Of a stretch of DNA of 7,325 nucleotides, positions 6,935 to 7,325 are shown one piece after another. The first letter of the stretch is position 1. Every line of letters starts with the position of its first letter. The stretch is from NCBI RefSeq assembly GCF_002607855.1, contig NZ_AWQQ01000030.1:1-7325 (forward strand). The letters are read 5' to 3'. The notes under the pieces are model-generated. The model was given only the letters and a program-made list of their open reading frames with translations, made no database searches and was not told the DNA's origin. This stretch comes from Desulforamulus profundi (GTDB lineage: Bacteria > Bacillota_B > Desulfotomaculia > Desulfotomaculales > Desulfotomaculaceae). The position numbers were made by a program, and so were the translations under genes.

Positions 6935-6962
6935 ATTGTAGATATTTGTCGTTTTATATCAA
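6935..6962 (-). promoter_or_regulatory. Candidate sigma-A promoter for the cas operon
   Basis: TTGATA (6957-6962) and TACAAT (6935-6940) are separated by 16 bp, each one base from the consensus hexamers. Transcription would start near 6928 and give a leader of about 110 nt before cas10. It lies between the array terminator and cas10, so the cas genes would be transcribed independently of the array. It is a match by eye in AT-rich DNA, so a chance match is possible. Confidence 0.5.
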
Positions 6963-6980
6963 TAAACTTATAGATTTCTG

Positions 6981-7009
6981 CTTTTTGGCGCAAGAAGATA
7001 CTTTTTGGC
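6981..7009 (-). repeat. Paired GCCAAAAAG direct repeats upstream of the cas promoter
   Basis: GCCAAAAAG occurs twice on the minus strand (7001-7009 and 6981-6989), exactly 20 bp apart, about two helical turns. The nearer copy ends 18 bp before the candidate -35 box. This layout would suit a dimeric regulator bound to one face of the DNA. No protein is known to me for this motif and chance is possible. Confidence 0.3.
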
Positions 7010-7097
7010 AGCAGATGCAAGTTTTTTTAACATGTTTGAAATATGCCCCCGGTTTGTTCTTTCACATTCTACAAAGATTTTACCGGAGAATAATTTC

Positions 7098-7136
7098 AAA
7101 AAATAAAAAACCGCTTTTTATTTTAGTAAGCGGTTT
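7098..7136 (-). terminator. Rho-independent terminator at the end of the CRISPR array
   Basis: On the minus strand AAACCGCTT (7128-7136) pairs perfectly with AAGCGGTTT (7108-7116) over an 11-nt loop. It is followed by a T-rich tract, TTTATTTTTT (7098-7107). It would stop the minus-strand precursor crRNA transcript before the cas promoter. The first arm starts inside the degenerate end of the last CRISPR repeat and reuses its terminal AAAC. Confidence 0.8.
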
Positions 7137-7171
7137 GGTCATTCCCAGAGGGAATTATTTTGTTTTTGGAC
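7135..7171 (-). repeat. Degenerate terminal CRISPR repeat
   Basis: From 7141 to 7171 this copy is identical to the others. In minus-strand sense its handle end reads GGGAATGACCAAAC rather than GGGAATTGAAAC, an altered handle with about two extra bases before the retained AAAC. Degeneration at the handle end is usual for the oldest, leader-distal repeat. The handle of the last spacer comes from the intact copy at 7209-7245, so crRNA function need not suffer. Confidence 0.85.
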
Positions 7172-7325
7172 ACGCCAAAACGCCGCTAGCAATGGTGGCA
7201 TTGGTCAAGTTTCAATTCCCAGAGGGAATTATTTTGTTTTTGGACTAATCACCGTCGACTTGTCCGTCGAAAAGGACAGGGCGGTTGGTTTCAATTCCCA
7301 GAGGGAATTATTTTGTTTTTGGACG
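7135..7325 (-). CRISPR. Leader-distal end of a type III CRISPR array (3 repeats, 2 spacers visible)
   Basis: Three copies of a 37-bp repeat lie at 7135-7171, 7209-7245 and 7288-7324; the last base of the window belongs to the next spacer. In the minus orientation intact copies start GTCCAAAAAC and end GGGAATTGAAAC, so the final 8 nt are ATTGAAAC, the classic type III crRNA handle. Each carries a perfect inverted repeat, AATTCCC-TCT-GGGAATT, which can form the processing hairpin. The two right-hand copies are identical. The spacers are 37 bp (7172-7208) and 42 bp (7246-7287) and unrelated to each other. Transcription on the minus strand, the degenerate copy on the cas side and the terminator all place the leader beyond the right edge. 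The adjacent Csm operon would use these crRNAs, and since its cas6 is broken a Cas6 from elsewhere would have to process them. Confidence 0.97.

Noticed and set aside
6817..7020. A 68-residue N-terminal extension of Cas10 from an ATG at 7020 (or 6888).
   Set aside because: It crosses the candidate promoter, has no good ribosome binding site and shows no Cas10 similarity. GGGAGGTGAT before TTG 6816 and the HD motif at residue 9 fix the start.
6856..7248. A 130-residue plus-strand frame crossing cas10's 5' end, the promoter region and the array.
   Set aside because: It runs through CRISPR repeats and a terminator, resembles no protein family and has repeat-derived sequence at its end.
7131..7300. 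Similarity of the left flank of the last repeat (GCGGTTTGGTC) and of the repeat at 7288 (GCGGTTGGTTTC), suggesting a duplication.
   Set aside because: The match is about ten bases with gaps, one flank is a spacer end and the other the terminator arm, so chance is the simpler reading.
7135..7325. Reading the array on the plus strand, with the leader next to cas10.
   Set aside because: The plus-strand repeat would end in TTTTTGGAC, lacking a type III handle. The degenerate copy and the minus-strand terminator are both on the cas side, which marks the distal end.

Overview
The window is a type III-A (Csm) CRISPR-Cas locus, all of it read from the minus strand. From high to low coordinate it holds the leader-distal end of a CRISPR array (7135-7325), an array terminator, a promoter region, then cas10/csm1, csm2, csm3, csm4, csm5 and cas6, and finally one end of what looks like an insertion sequence (1-215). 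Strong GGAGG-type ribosome binding sites, repeated use of TTG starts, balanced base composition and the style of the Cas proteins suggest a Gram-positive Firmicute, perhaps an anaerobe of the Desulfotomaculum/Pelotomaculum kind. That placement is inference.

The array shows three copies of a 37-bp repeat. Read on the minus strand, intact copies end in ATTGAAAC, the canonical 8-nt crRNA 5' handle of type III systems, so array and cas genes are co-directional and the leader lies beyond the right edge. The last copy is degenerate at its handle end and runs into a rho-independent terminator. About 110 nt before cas10 a sigma-A-like promoter (TTGATA, 16 bp, TACAAT) probably drives the operon.

The genes are packed with 13-57 nt gaps. 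Cas10 carries HD-domain and GGDD palm motifs and so should be able both to degrade DNA and to make cyclic oligoadenylate. Csm2, Csm4 and Csm5 look whole. Csm3, the RNA-cleaving backbone, is broken by a one-base deletion just after the motif holding its catalytic aspartate. Cas6, the crRNA-processing nuclease, is broken by a similar one-base deletion in a C run, and its 3' end is replaced by the insertion-sequence end. No csm6, cas1 or cas2 is present in the window.

As written, the system cannot make its Csm3 backbone or its own Cas6. Either the two frameshifts are sequence errors and only cas6 is truly lost (with processing supplied by another locus), or the whole interference module is decaying. 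I see no undescribed system; the points of interest are the two frameshifts, the cas6/IS junction, the repeat-terminator overlap and the start-codon usage.
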